This document shows, piece by piece, positions 51,561 to 59,966 of a stretch of 64,000 nt of DNA. The DNA lies in assembly GCA_964429795.1 (NCBI GenBank), contig CAYSCW010000001.1, positions 186,001-250,000 on the forward strand. Direction: 5' to 3'. The notes under the pieces were generated by a model that saw only the letters and a program-made list of their open reading frames with translations, searched no databases and was not told the DNA's origin. This DNA comes from CAYSCW01 sp964429795 (GTDB taxonomy: Bacteria > Acidobacteriota > Aminicenantia > Aminicenantales > Aminicenantaceae). Position numbers and translations under genes: made by a program. Every line of letters starts with the position of its first letter. Within the stretch, counting starts at the first letter, position 1.

Positions 51561-52159
51561 AGGAATGAAAGTTTATGTTCAACAGGCTCCGGCCCCGCCA
51601 GTTTTTCATATGTGGCAGATTTGCTCAGCATTTTAGCCAAGTTCAGGCGAGCCCGATGAAGAAGAACACGAACAGAGATTTGCGTTTTTTTTATCACTTT
51701 TGCGACTTCTTTTACGGACATGTCTTCCCCGTAATGGAGCCAGAGAGCTTCATATTCTATTGGTTTTAACCTTCTTGCCAAATTCCAAATATTCCGTGAT
51801 TCTTCCTTCTGGATGAGAACCTCCTGCGGGTCGGGCAGAGGGGATATCGATACAGTATGTGATCGGGTAGCTTTTTTTGTGCGGTGATGGCTGATGGCTG
51901 ACCGGATAGCTATTGTATAGAGCCAGGTGGAGAATTTCCTCTCCGGTTCGAAGCGGTCGATGTTCAGGAAGGCTTTGAGAAAAGTCTCTTGGATCAGGTC
52001 CTCAATGTCCTGATTAGTGGCCGCTTTATGGCGGAGGAAAAAAAAGAGCCTGGGACTGTATCTGTGTATCAGCTCCTCAAATGAAGCACGGGATCCGGCC
52101 GCTACCTTTAAAGCCAGCTTCTCGTCGGATAATTGATTGCATTGTGAGGCGTCATTCAT
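51557..52159 (-). CDS. ECF-family RNA polymerase sigma factor (second)
   Basis: The 200-residue protein has region 2 (FEELIHRYSPRLFFFLRHK, IEDLIQETFLKAFLNIDRF, FSTWLYTIAIRSAISHHR) and region 4 (LKPIEYEALWLHYGEDMSVK, VAKVIKKTQISVRVLLHRAR). It lies 41 bp after the 314-residue secreted protein gene and overlaps the anti-sigma gene. The three probably form one operon read from the ECF-type promoter at 53217-53243. Confidence 0.92.
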   Translation of the reverse strand: MNDASQCNQLSDEKLALKVAAGSRASFEELIHRYSPRLFFFLRHKAATNQDIEDLIQETFLKAFLNIDRFEPERKFSTWLYTIAIRSAISHHRTKKATRSHTVSISPLPDPQEVLIQKEESRNIWNLARRLKPIEYEALWLHYGEDMSVKEVAKVIKKTQISVRVLLHRARLNLAKMLSKSATYEKLAGPEPVEHKLSFL

Positions 52160-52200
52160 TGGAACGTTTGCTTTTTCTTCTAATTTAACTGATTCACATA

Positions 52201-53145
52201 CTAAGTCAATGGCTCGAATCCTTCCGGAATAAAAAGCCCGGGAATTTTTCTTTTTCCTAAAGTCATTTCCACCAAATCTACTGTAGGATAGATCAATTCG
52301 AGCTGGACGTTTTTGTCTTTGGTGGTTACTTTTATGCTTTTCGATAATCTCAGTTTAGAATCCTTTTCTTCTTGATGCATATTCACCATGGCAATAAGTC
52401 CTCTTAAAATTTGCTCCATCTGCTCTGCATCTTCAAGGGACTTAACATCAAAATTGAGCTTTAAGGCGAGATTTTCCTGTTTTTCCATGATAGAAAAAAC
52501 AGCTTTACCCATTTTTTTCAGGATGACGGGCTTTTTGCGACTTTTTGTTATCGAGGAAATATCTCCAACCGCAGCCATCAGGAAGGCATCAGGAGGAATC
52601 TCATTGAGAGATGATATCAGAGGGGAAGAGGTGATATTCTTTTTCTTTCCAGAGATGACATCCAGAGATGTTTTAACAGCTTCTTCATCCTCGGAGAGCA
52701 GGATGAGCTGGTCGCTGGCAAAGGTCCCGAAATCGTTGCCATCCCAGTTATAGATAATGTGTTTGCCGTGGGGGATTTCGCGGTAGGATGTTTCCTTCTT
52801 GAGAAGGTTGAGGAGATAGTTTCGATCAAATTTTCCTGATATGCAGACCACCGCTTTCTTATCTCCTGTTCCTTTACCGTAAATAGTGATTCCTTTAACA
52901 TCTTTCAAGAGATCAACTTTGTATTTTCTGGCAAATTTTTCGCTTTTTTTCTTGATTCTTAAGGCACCTTCTTCCTTCATTATTGTGCCGTTAAGTTGAG
53001 TGGAGATGTACTTTTCCATGTCAAAATGAATTACCCACTCCGTATCGGCAGGGATAATGGACTTCTGAAGGGATGTCCCCCTGATGGCAGGTGCTAAGAT
53101 CAGGGCTAACAGGATAGCCACCAGAATGATGATTGTCTTTTTCAT
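52201..53145 (-). CDS. Exported protein of unknown function in an ECF sigma operon
   Basis: The 314-residue protein has a signal peptide (KKTIIILVAILLALILAPAIRG). The mature part repeats an alpha/beta pattern: DTEWVIHFDMEKYISTQL, VKGITIYGKGTGDKKAVVC, GTFASDQLILLSEDEEAV and PPDAFLMAAVGDISSITK. This pattern is reminiscent of DUF3352-type exported proteins, but the match is from memory and weak. AAAGGAGAATCGAT precedes the ATG. Being first in the operon, it is likely both a target and a product of the sigma system, perhaps part of envelope sensing. Confidence 0.72.
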   Translation of the reverse strand: MKKTIIILVAILLALILAPAIRGTSLQKSIIPADTEWVIHFDMEKYISTQLNGTIMKEEGALRIKKKSEKFARKYKVDLLKDVKGITIYGKGTGDKKAVVCISGKFDRNYLLNLLKKETSYREIPHGKHIIYNWDGNDFGTFASDQLILLSEDEEAVKTSLDVISGKKKNITSSPLISSLNEIPPDAFLMAAVGDISSITKSRKKPVILKKMGKAVFSIMEKQENLALKLNFDVKSLEDAEQMEQILRGLIAMVNMHQEEKDSKLRLSKSIKVTTKDKNVQLELIYPTVDLVEMTLGKRKIPGLFIPEGFEPLT

Positions 53146-53216
53146 ATCGATTCTCCTTTAATGATATAATTTTGTTCCTTCTCAATGACTGAGATGGATT
53201 AGCTTTTTCACCCTTT

Positions 53217-53243
53217 TATACGCAGCAGTTTGGAAAATGTTAC
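53217..53243 (-). promoter_or_regulatory. ECF-type promoter for the exported protein / sigma / anti-sigma operon
   Basis: On the minus strand GTAAC (53239-53243), a 16-bp spacer and CGTATA (53217-53222) fit the ECF pattern of an AAC-containing -35 and a CGT-containing -10. Transcription would begin ~65 nt before the start codon at 53145. This suggests autoregulation by the sigma factor encoded at 51557-52159. Confidence 0.65.
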
Positions 53244-53381
53244 CAATATTCCCGGATTTTCTTGATGTGATGATTTAAAGAGTAAAAGTGTTTTAATATG
53301 GTCAAACTGTTCATGCCGCAGGACAAGTAAGATTGACCATCGTCATTCCCTGTGTTATATGTGTTTTAAGGCGTTCATCGG

Positions 53382-56120
53382 ATGACCATTATCAGTATAT
53401 TGCTCTACCTTGCTGGTTTATGGCTTCTTTTGATGTTTTCTTCGTTCTTTTCCGGCTCTGAGACGGCCCTGACTGCTCTCACCAAAACACAGATCCAGAG
53501 GATACGGGAGGATAGAAAGAAGAGCAGTGCAGCCATCATCAAATTCTTAGATGAACCTCAACGGTTGTTTATCACTGTGCTTTTCGGCAACACCCTGGTG
53601 AACATGGCTTTTGTCAGTATCACCGGATCGCTCATCTATGTCCAGTTGTTTAAGGGAGGAAACGCTGGACTTGCTTATATTGTGGCCATAATGACACAAA
53701 CAGTGTTGCTTTTGTTATTCGGTGAAATAACGCCCAAGACCTATGCTATACAGCAATCAGAGAGGTTTTCGAGAACAGTGGCACGGCCGCTATGGTTCTT
53801 CTCGCACCTCATTTATCCATTCAGGAGAGCTCTGCGGATTCTTACAGATTTTCTGCTTCCTCTATTCGGAGTACACTCTGTTATCGATAAGACTCCTATC
53901 ACCAGTGATGAAATCAGGGCTATTGTGAAGGCAACCGAAGAATATGGAGCTCTTGATAAGGAAGAAGGCGAGATCATTCATAATATCTTCGATCTCCATG
54001 ATATCACCGCTAAAGAAGCCATGGTCCCCCGGACCGAAATGGTCTGTGTAGAGGTATCGAAGACAATCCAGGAAGTATTCAACATGACCAAGGAGGTCGG
54101 CCATTCACGACTTCCCGTTTACAGGAAGAAAATTGACAGCATTTGCGGCATTTTTTATGTCAAAGACATGCCGCGCTGGAAGGGATTGAAGATAGAAAGC
54201 CTGGGGGGAAGAAGGGTTGAGCAGCTCACAATAGAGGAATTCCTCTCCAACAGTGAAATGCTTAACGAGATGAATCCGGGAAATGTAAACACCCTCATAC
54301 AGCAGCCATTTTTTATCTTTGAGACCAAGAAGATAGGCGGGTTGATGCGGGAGATAACAAGAGAAAAAAAACAGATGGCGATCCTTCTGGATGAGTATGG
54401 CGGCGTCTCCGGGCTAATCACTGTGGAGGATATCGTTGAGGAGGTGCTGGGTGAAATTTTCGATGAATATGACACAGTCTCAGAGCTGACGATAACGCGC
54501 GACCCAAGTGATCCTTCCAGGGTATTGATTCCTGGTTTTGTCAGCATTCGCAGTGTCAATAAGTGCCTGAAGTGTAAACTCGATGTATCTGTGGCCGACA
54601 CCATCGGCGGATATATGGTTAGACTTTTTGGCTCGATTCCAGATAAAGGGGATGTCGTTGCCGATAGAGCAAAAGGTTTAGAATTTGAAGTTTTCCAGAT
54701 GGATGGTAAGCGGATTGGTTTGCTAAGATTACGCCGTATCAGGGACAAACAGAACAAGAAAACAAGATCGGTTAACCCGGCTTTTCTTTTTTTGCTTTTG
54801 CTGGGAATCTTTTCCATGGGAGCATCTACAGGGGGAAATGTTCCCCTGGCAGATAGCTGGTTTCCTGTGTTGGCTTTTTCGTTCGTGTTCATCTTTGCGC
54901 TTATTCTGGTAGCCTTTTATGCTGGTTCTGAGACAGCGATCGTTTCTGCCTCCAAAGCGAAAATCGATATTTTGGCCCAAAAGAATAACCGCCACGCTCT
55001 GGTCATTAAAAAGCTGTGGCAGGAACCGGACAAGATGCTAGGAATTGTGCTTGCAGGTACGAATCTGATGGCGGCAGCGGCAGGGGCAGCCGGACTTCGC
55101 CTTGCCGGTTACGCTTTTCCCGGTCGTGAAGGATTACAGGAGTTCGTCAATACCATTGTCATGACTTTTCTCATTCTCGTGTTTTGCGAAATAATCCCCA
55201 AGACGACCTTCCGTGCCAAGGCTGACTCCCTCGCCCTGCGCAGTGCACCAGGACTTCAAATTTCAGAGTTCCTCTTGCGTCCGCTCGTTTATCTAATGAC
55301 AAAGATCACAAACTATATCGTCAGGATCGCTGGCAGGGAGGATAGCAAGGAAAGGTTGCGCAGTATGAGGGAGGAACTCAGACTCCTGGCAAGGATGGGA
55401 GCCAAAGAAGGCGCGCTCAAAAAGGAGCAGATCCGAATGATTTATAGTGTGTTGGATCTGGAAACCGTTACCCTGGAGAAGGTCATGACGCCACTGGTAG
55501 ATATTGTCGCCCTTCCTAAAGAGACAAGTCTTGATGATTTTTATAAAATAATTTCCGAGACGGGCTTCTCGAGAATACCTGTCTATGAAGAGCGGGTTGA
55601 TAACATCGTCGGAGTGGTCAATGTCCTTGATGTCCTCTATTCTGAAAAAACAGTCACCACTATCGCTCCTTTCGTCAGAAGAGACATCCGTCATGAACCC
55701 GAATCAAGAAGGGTCTATCCTCTTTTGAGAGAGCTTAAGAGCAGCCAGAACCCTATGGTATTTGTGGTAGACGAGTATGGCGGAATTATTGGATTGGTCA
55801 CTATTGAGGACTTGATTGAAGAGATTCTCGGTGATATCCGAGATGAGAAAGACAGAGAGGTTGAAGGAGTCATTCATCGGATAAGCGACAGGATTATCGA
55901 GTGTGATGGGAAAACAGAGATTCAATCGATCAATAAGTTTTATGGCATGTTGATTCCTGTTGGCGACTACAACACTATTGCCGGCTATGTCATCTCTCTG
56001 ATGGAGAGAATTCCCAAACGAGGTGAGTTTATTGAGACAGACAGGTTGAAGGTTGTTGTCTTGGACGCTGATTCCAGGAGTATTCGCAGAGTAAGAATTC
56101 AAAAGAAACAGGACAGATAG
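53382..56120 (+). CDS. Double-length CNNM/CorC (hemolysin C-like) protein
   Basis: The 912-residue protein contains two complete CNNM-CBS-CorC units in tandem. Unit 1 (~1-450) has a DUF21 membrane domain (FSSFFSGSETALTALTKTQI, LLFGEITPKTYAIQQ), a CBS pair (EAMVPRTEMVCVEVSKTI, MAILLDEYGGVSGLITVED) and a CorC/HlyC C-terminal domain. Unit 2 (~475-912) repeats all three: FYAGSETAIVSASKAKIDIL, FCEIIPKTTFRAKADS, EKVMTPLVDIVALPKE, MVFVVDEYGGIIGLVTIED and IPVGDYNTIAGYVISLME. Single units are usually ~430 residues and act as dimers in Mg2+/Co2+ transport. This protein looks like a covalent dimer. The two halves have diverged. It is flanked by unrelated genes. Confidence 0.9.
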   Translation: MTIISILLYLAGLWLLLMFSSFFSGSETALTALTKTQIQRIREDRKKSSAAIIKFLDEPQRLFITVLFGNTLVNMAFVSITGSLIYVQLFKGGNAGLAYIVAIMTQTVLLLLFGEITPKTYAIQQSERFSRTVARPLWFFSHLIYPFRRALRILTDFLLPLFGVHSVIDKTPITSDEIRAIVKATEEYGALDKEEGEIIHNIFDLHDITAKEAMVPRTEMVCVEVSKTIQEVFNMTKEVGHSRLPVYRKKIDSICGIFYVKDMPRWKGLKIESLGGRRVEQLTIEEFLSNSEMLNEMNPGNVNTLIQQPFFIFETKKIGGLMREITREKKQMAILLDEYGGVSGLITVEDIVEEVLGEIFDEYDTVSELTITRDPSDPSRVLIPGFVSIRSVNKCLKCKLDVSVADTIGGYMVRLFGSIPDKGDVVADRAKGLEFEVFQMDGKRIGLLRLRRIRDKQNKKTRSVNPAFLFLLLLGIFSMGASTGGNVPLADSWFPVLAFSFVFIFALILVAFYAGSETAIVSASKAKIDILAQKNNRHALVIKKLWQEPDKMLGIVLAGTNLMAAAAGAAGLRLAGYAFPGREGLQEFVNTIVMTFLILVFCEIIPKTTFRAKADSLALRSAPGLQISEFLLRPLVYLMTKITNYIVRIAGREDSKERLRSMREELRLLARMGAKEGALKKEQIRMIYSVLDLETVTLEKVMTPLVDIVALPKETSLDDFYKIISETGFSRIPVYEERVDNIVGVVNVLDVLYSEKTVTTIAPFVRRDIRHEPESRRVYPLLRELKSSQNPMVFVVDEYGGIIGLVTIEDLIEEILGDIRDEKDREVEGVIHRISDRIIECDGKTEIQSINKFYGMLIPVGDYNTIAGYVISLMERIPKRGEFIETDRLKVVVLDADSRSIRRVRIQKKQDR

Positions 56121-56302
56121 ACCTCAGCAATGATAAGGATTAGCTTTTTGCGATAGTCTCCGATTTTTCACCTGACAACATCTTGCGGCAGGCATATCAA
56201 TGACAAAATAGCGGGTCAATCCTGAAAAAATGAAGGAAATGCCGCTTTTCTGTGAGCGGAGTGTCCGCAAAACCAGCATTTCTTCTTTCTGTCCCTCCTG
56301 AT

Positions 56303-56331
56303 TTGACATCATATTTTTTATTTACTATAAA
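56303..56331 (+). promoter_or_regulatory. Consensus promoter for the cysteine-rich secreted protein
   Basis: TTGACA (56303-56308) and TATAAA (56326-56331) with a 17-bp spacer, followed by AAAGGAGG before the ATG at 56355. Both transcription and translation signals are close to ideal, so strong expression is likely. Confidence 0.78.
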
Positions 56332-56354
56332 ATTAGCAAAAGAAAGGAGGAACC

Positions 56355-57392
56355 ATGAGGAAAAAAGCATTATCCGTTTTTTCTGCTCATTTATTGATTT
56401 TCACGCTCATCTTTTTTCAGATCTCCTATGAAATTGTCATGGCTTCACATCAGCCTGCCAGAGAAAAACCCACAGCTTCAGCCGTGTCCAGGACAGGAGA
56501 CTTCTCACTTGGAGTAGCCTTGTCTCCCGAGGGAGGAGCTGGCAATGAAGTAATGGATATCGATGTAGCGGGCAATGCCCGGAGTCTTGTAGTCGGTCTA
56601 GGGGGGGTGTCCCTGGCCCAAAATCCGGACGGGGTCACGCTTCGTGTGTTAGATCCCCAGGGACGGGCGGCTGAATCGGTTGTGAGACCTCTTCAGGTCG
56701 ACAAAGCGCTGGAATCCCAGATGAACAGCTGGGCGAAAAATGTCATCGGAAAGGAAAAGTTCTCGGCGGACCTTTTGACCGAAGCCAAAGTCAACGAATT
56801 GATGACAAAATACCCGCTCAACCCACAGCTAAAGAACAGAGCGCAAGCTGTTGTCAATGCCGTCCAGACAACGCCGAATTTGGGGGTTATCGGACGGGAC
56901 GAAAAAGGAATGGTCAGGAATGTCGTCATCTTTAATCCCACACCCGGAAAGTGGAAAGTCGAAGTTAATGCAAAGCCAAATGCCAAGCCTTTTCAAGCAA
57001 TCGCCACCTCTGTCCCCAGAGCCGGAATGCCTCAGAATATCGAGCCTGCAGGACGAGAGATCGTCGACAGGCTGAACAGAGATCTGCCGCGCTTTCAAAG
57101 AGAGGCCATTAAATGGGGTTGCAATAAGTGCTGCTGGTGTGAAAACCTGGTCGGGTTCGGCATCTGTTTCGCCATCGCCACATACATCTGTACCGGAGGG
57201 TATGTCACCGCCGGCATTCTGCTCTCTGCCGCATTCTGGAAAATGGGGGGAATGGCGATTTCCTATGTGGCTTTATCCTTGTTCCTGGCTTCCAAAGTGC
57301 CGACTCCGCCCAACAGTGTGTGGGATGTCATTCAAGGCTGGATCATGGATTCGCTGATAAGATATGCCTGCAAGCTGGCCCGCTGCTGTTGA
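56355..57392 (+). CDS. Secreted protein with cysteine-rich hydrophobic C-terminal domain
   Basis: I do not recognise a family. The 345-residue protein has a signal peptide (LSVFSAHLLIFTLIFFQIS), a central ~230-residue region with beta-sandwich-like sequence (GKWKVEVNAKPNAKPFQAIA) and a distinct ~95-residue C-terminal domain. The last starts at WGCNKCCWCENLVGFGICF and ends with YACKLARCC, has nine Cys, and includes two hydrophobic helices. A large leader followed by a Cys-rich membrane-active domain recalls halocin C8-type peptide precursors; this is only an analogy. A zinc metalloprotease gene lies 113 bp downstream on the same strand and could process it. Confidence 0.72.
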   Translation: MRKKALSVFSAHLLIFTLIFFQISYEIVMASHQPAREKPTASAVSRTGDFSLGVALSPEGGAGNEVMDIDVAGNARSLVVGLGGVSLAQNPDGVTLRVLDPQGRAAESVVRPLQVDKALESQMNSWAKNVIGKEKFSADLLTEAKVNELMTKYPLNPQLKNRAQAVVNAVQTTPNLGVIGRDEKGMVRNVVIFNPTPGKWKVEVNAKPNAKPFQAIATSVPRAGMPQNIEPAGREIVDRLNRDLPRFQREAIKWGCNKCCWCENLVGFGICFAIATYICTGGYVTAGILLSAAFWKMGGMAISYVALSLFLASKVPTPPNSVWDVIQGWIMDSLIRYACKLARCC

Positions 57393-57505
57393 TAATAACT
57401 GAGTCAATAACATAAAGCCGATAAAAAATCTCATGGTGAGCGGAGCGCAGTGACCCCTGCTTTGTTACAACGCGTTCGCTGGCGGAGGACTACCGAAGAA
57501 CAGTT

Positions 57506-58297
57506 GTGAATAGAACGGATTCATACTCCCGCTTTTTTCTTGGTGTTGTCGGTGTTTCCTTCTTATTATTTTATTTTTTCTCTGTCACCTGCTCCTGGAA
57601 ACGCTCTGAAAAAAGAGTGACAGAGGGGATTTTTCAGATCAAGCTCAGCATAAAACATGCAACCTCCGGCCAGATCAAGCGGATAAGGGAATGGACTGCG
57701 GAGGGCTGGCGTGGTTACTTGGCGCTCGGGTATGAGAACCCTTTAAAAAAGGGAGAAAAAATCGAGATCCAGGTAAAAGGGTCGTTCCTCCTTTCGAACT
57801 TTACTGAGATCGGTGAAGATCATTTTTGTATCTATCTTGCTGAGACGATAGGCCGCAATGCGCGGGATGCGGACCGCGAGAAAACACAGATAGCCCATGA
57901 ACTTTTCCATGTGTTCCAGGCCCGGTTGTTCTGGCCTGAGGACGAGATCCGGACTGAACTCGGCTGGCTTTTTGAAGGGACAGCCCTTTACGAAGCGGCG
58001 AAAGTCATGAATTACTTGAAAGTTCTTGAAGACTTCCCCTACCGGAGTGACCAGTCTTTGTTTAGAAATGACTACGGGGCCGCCCGGTTCTGGCTGTTTA
58101 TTGAGACAGAATACGGAGGTAATACCGTCCGGAAGGTATGGGAAAACCTGGCTGCGGAAAGGCCTCAGACGAGTCCGGATGTCATGGCTTCCGTAAAAAA
58201 AACAATTCTTATGTGCACAAATACCTCTTTTGATCGAGTTCTGGAAGATTTTTTAAGAAGCATGAAGCCGGCCGAGGAGGCCCTGCCAGCGAGGTGA
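57506..58297 (+). CDS. Membrane-anchored zinc metalloprotease (gluzincin-like)
   Basis: The 263-residue protein starts at GTG 57506. An N-terminal helix (FFLGVVGVSFLLFYFFSVTC) could be a signal anchor or lipoprotein signal. The catalytic motif IAHELFHVFQ (HExxH) at about residue 132 is followed 20 residues later by WLFEGTALYEA, which supplies the third zinc ligand Glu, as in gluzincins and peptidase-MA-like proteins. It is probably active at the outer face of the inner membrane or in the periplasm. The adjacent cysteine-rich secreted protein is a plausible substrate. The start lacks a clear ribosome-binding site. Confidence 0.8.
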   Translation: MNRTDSYSRFFLGVVGVSFLLFYFFSVTCSWKRSEKRVTEGIFQIKLSIKHATSGQIKRIREWTAEGWRGYLALGYENPLKKGEKIEIQVKGSFLLSNFTEIGEDHFCIYLAETIGRNARDADREKTQIAHELFHVFQARLFWPEDEIRTELGWLFEGTALYEAAKVMNYLKVLEDFPYRSDQSLFRNDYGAARFWLFIETEYGGNTVRKVWENLAAERPQTSPDVMASVKKTILMCTNTSFDRVLEDFLRSMKPAEEALPAR

Positions 58298-58307
58298 AAG
58301 AGTAGCT

Positions 58308-58961
58308 ATGGAGTGGGGAAAAGTCGTCCCAAGCATTATGGCATTCCTGACAGCCTTTTTACTCCCTTTTGTTCTTTCCAGAAGAAAAAAGGGAGGTCCC
58401 AAGAAGCTTATAAAGTTCCGTCAACATCTTCTAGGAATCGGGATAAAGTTCGTTGAATTGGATAAAGACAGCGAGCAGGCAAAGCTTGGAACCAAATTTT
58501 CCAAGGGACAGAAATCTGAAGGTGCTTTTACTTTAGAGGGTAGAAACATTGATCTTATTATTATTACCAGCGTGTCCAGCCAATATGGAGTTAATCATTT
58601 CATTGAATATTTAGTAAAAAGCAACCTTAATCTGATAGAAGACTATGTTAGGAAAACGAAGATGGTGAAAAAGAGAAGCTCATTTTTTGGAAGAGAGGTG
58701 GTGAATATATCTTGGAAGGGAGATAAACATCTGGCTCAAAGACTCAACCTGGATTACGAAATTAAGTATAAGTTATTGCAGGCTAATAAAGAAAAATTCA
58801 AAGGCGGCATCCTGATCATACCTGAGCCTAAACATGGGTATACTCGAATAAAGACAAATTATAATCTTCCTTCTCCAATGATTTTCGATGCAATTGATTC
58901 TATTGCGAGATATATCAAATCCGGATGGATAGAGACCGTCGCCTCACTTCCAAACATGTGA
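58308..58961 (+). CDS. Membrane-anchored protein of unknown function
   Basis: The 217-residue protein follows the metalloprotease by 10 bp. It has one N-terminal helix (IMAFLTAFLLPFVLSR) and then a basic cytoplasmic or periplasmic domain with mixed alpha/beta pattern (NIDLIIITSVSSQYGVNHFI, GGILIIPEPKHGYTRIK). No known motif or catalytic residue set is recognised. Spacing implies co-transcription with the metalloprotease. Confidence 0.65.
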   Translation: MEWGKVVPSIMAFLTAFLLPFVLSRRKKGGPKKLIKFRQHLLGIGIKFVELDKDSEQAKLGTKFSKGQKSEGAFTLEGRNIDLIIITSVSSQYGVNHFIEYLVKSNLNLIEDYVRKTKMVKKRSSFFGREVVNISWKGDKHLAQRLNLDYEIKYKLLQANKEKFKGGILIIPEPKHGYTRIKTNYNLPSPMIFDAIDSIARYIKSGWIETVASLPNM

Positions 58962-58963
58962 AA

Positions 58964-59335
58964 CTACCTGTTTAGATTCATATTCAGAGCTGTCATAAAA
59001 TCACGGACCGTCTTCTTTCCATGTCCACCCAGATCGATATGCTCTTTCTGTAAGACCCTACAATCAACACGGACTTTTCCATTCATTTCTTTGATCATGA
59101 TTGACAACCGTGGTGGAGAACTCTCAAAAACACGCATTCCGCTTTCAGCCGAGATAAATCCAGCAGCTTTATCCACACTGTCTATCGTAAAATCAATATC
59201 ATTGACGGCCTTTAGGGATGCCTCCCATACTTCATCAAAACCATGATTGTCTAAAAAAGTCATGTCCTGATTGATGATTTGCTGGGTACAGGATAAAAAT
59301 GCCAAAACCAGTGATGCCAACAAAAACTTTTTCAT
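58964..59335 (-). CDS. Small lipoprotein of unknown function
   Basis: The 123-residue protein has a lipoprotein signal (FLLASLVLAFLSCTQQ, lipobox LSC). The mature domain (FDEVWEASLKAVNDIDFTID, DKAAGFISAESG) matches a pattern common in small outer-membrane lipoproteins: a helix with VW, then AGxI and a beta strand (DUF4136/BamC-like compact fold). The gene is convergent with the preceding unknown gene. Confidence 0.72.
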   Translation of the reverse strand: MKKFLLASLVLAFLSCTQQIINQDMTFLDNHGFDEVWEASLKAVNDIDFTIDSVDKAAGFISAESGMRVFESSPPRLSIMIKEMNGKVRVDCRVLQKEHIDLGGHGKKTVRDFMTALNMNLNR

Positions 59336-59676
59336 AGTATCCTCCTCTGATTAACTCATAATCTCAATCCATCTTTACCACATAAACTAAAGAGCAAAAA
59401 ATGTGCCATTTAGAATATCAGGGTTATTTCTAAGTTCTGTGGTTTTTTCTCTGTCCTCTTTGAATTACAGATGAAAAAAATGAGGACATATTTCAGCATC
59501 AATTTTTTTGCTTCCTTCTAGGAAATATGACTGAAATTTGATATGCGAAAAGGTTTTGCATAATTAAGTTGAATGAAAGTTTTTACTGGAATGTTTCCTG
59601 ATCTGTCTCGAATTGGCACAATTTTTGCTCAATAAATCATGAATGCAACATACTCATCTGCATAAAAGGAGAGTAT
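59336..59676. promoter_or_regulatory. Intergenic region with a sigma-54 promoter
   Basis: TGGCAC-N5-TTGCT at 59614-59629 is an exact match to the -24/-12 sigma-54 (RpoN) consensus with the GG and GC separated by 10 bp. A near-palindrome ATGCGAAAAGGTTTTGCAT (59543-59561) about 55 bp upstream could bind an activator. No gene is seen in the rest of this stretch. The promoter points at the small frame at 59677 and the TPR lipoprotein at 59967. Confidence 0.6.
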
Positions 59677-59790
59677 ATGAAACATTGCCTCTCTGTTGTC
59701 TTGGATTTTTTATCCTTGGATCATATATCGCAGACGATTTATGCTGTAAAGAAAATAGGCGGACACTGCAGAATGAAGCCGGCTTCATAA
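59677..59790 (+). CDS. Possible 37-residue small protein
   Basis: ATG 59677 is preceded by AAAGGAGAGTAT at good spacing, and lies ~48 bp after the sigma-54 -12 element. It would encode MKHCLSVVLDFLSLDHISQ and 18 further residues, with two Cys and a basic end. There is no recognisable domain. The start signals are the only evidence; it could instead be a leader for the TPR lipoprotein gene 176 bp further on. Confidence 0.35.
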   Translation: MKHCLSVVLDFLSLDHISQTIYAVKKIGGHCRMKPAS

Positions 59791-59966
59791 CCACCGAATC
59801 CATAACCTTTGATTAAAAAAGTTGTGTTTTATCCTTGTGAGATGGGCAAGATCTTATGAAAGAGAACAAAGGGGAAAATATTGTCGAAGGAAATTATCCA
59901 GATGAAAGAAACATCTTCTGGATTTTGAAGATAAGGATTATAATTAATGTAAGAAGGAGGTCATAA

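Noticed and set aside
59856..59966. 36-codon frame ending exactly before the TPR lipoprotein start
   Set aside because: It has no ribosome-binding site and its end is the ribosome-binding site of the next gene; the sequence is not protein-like.
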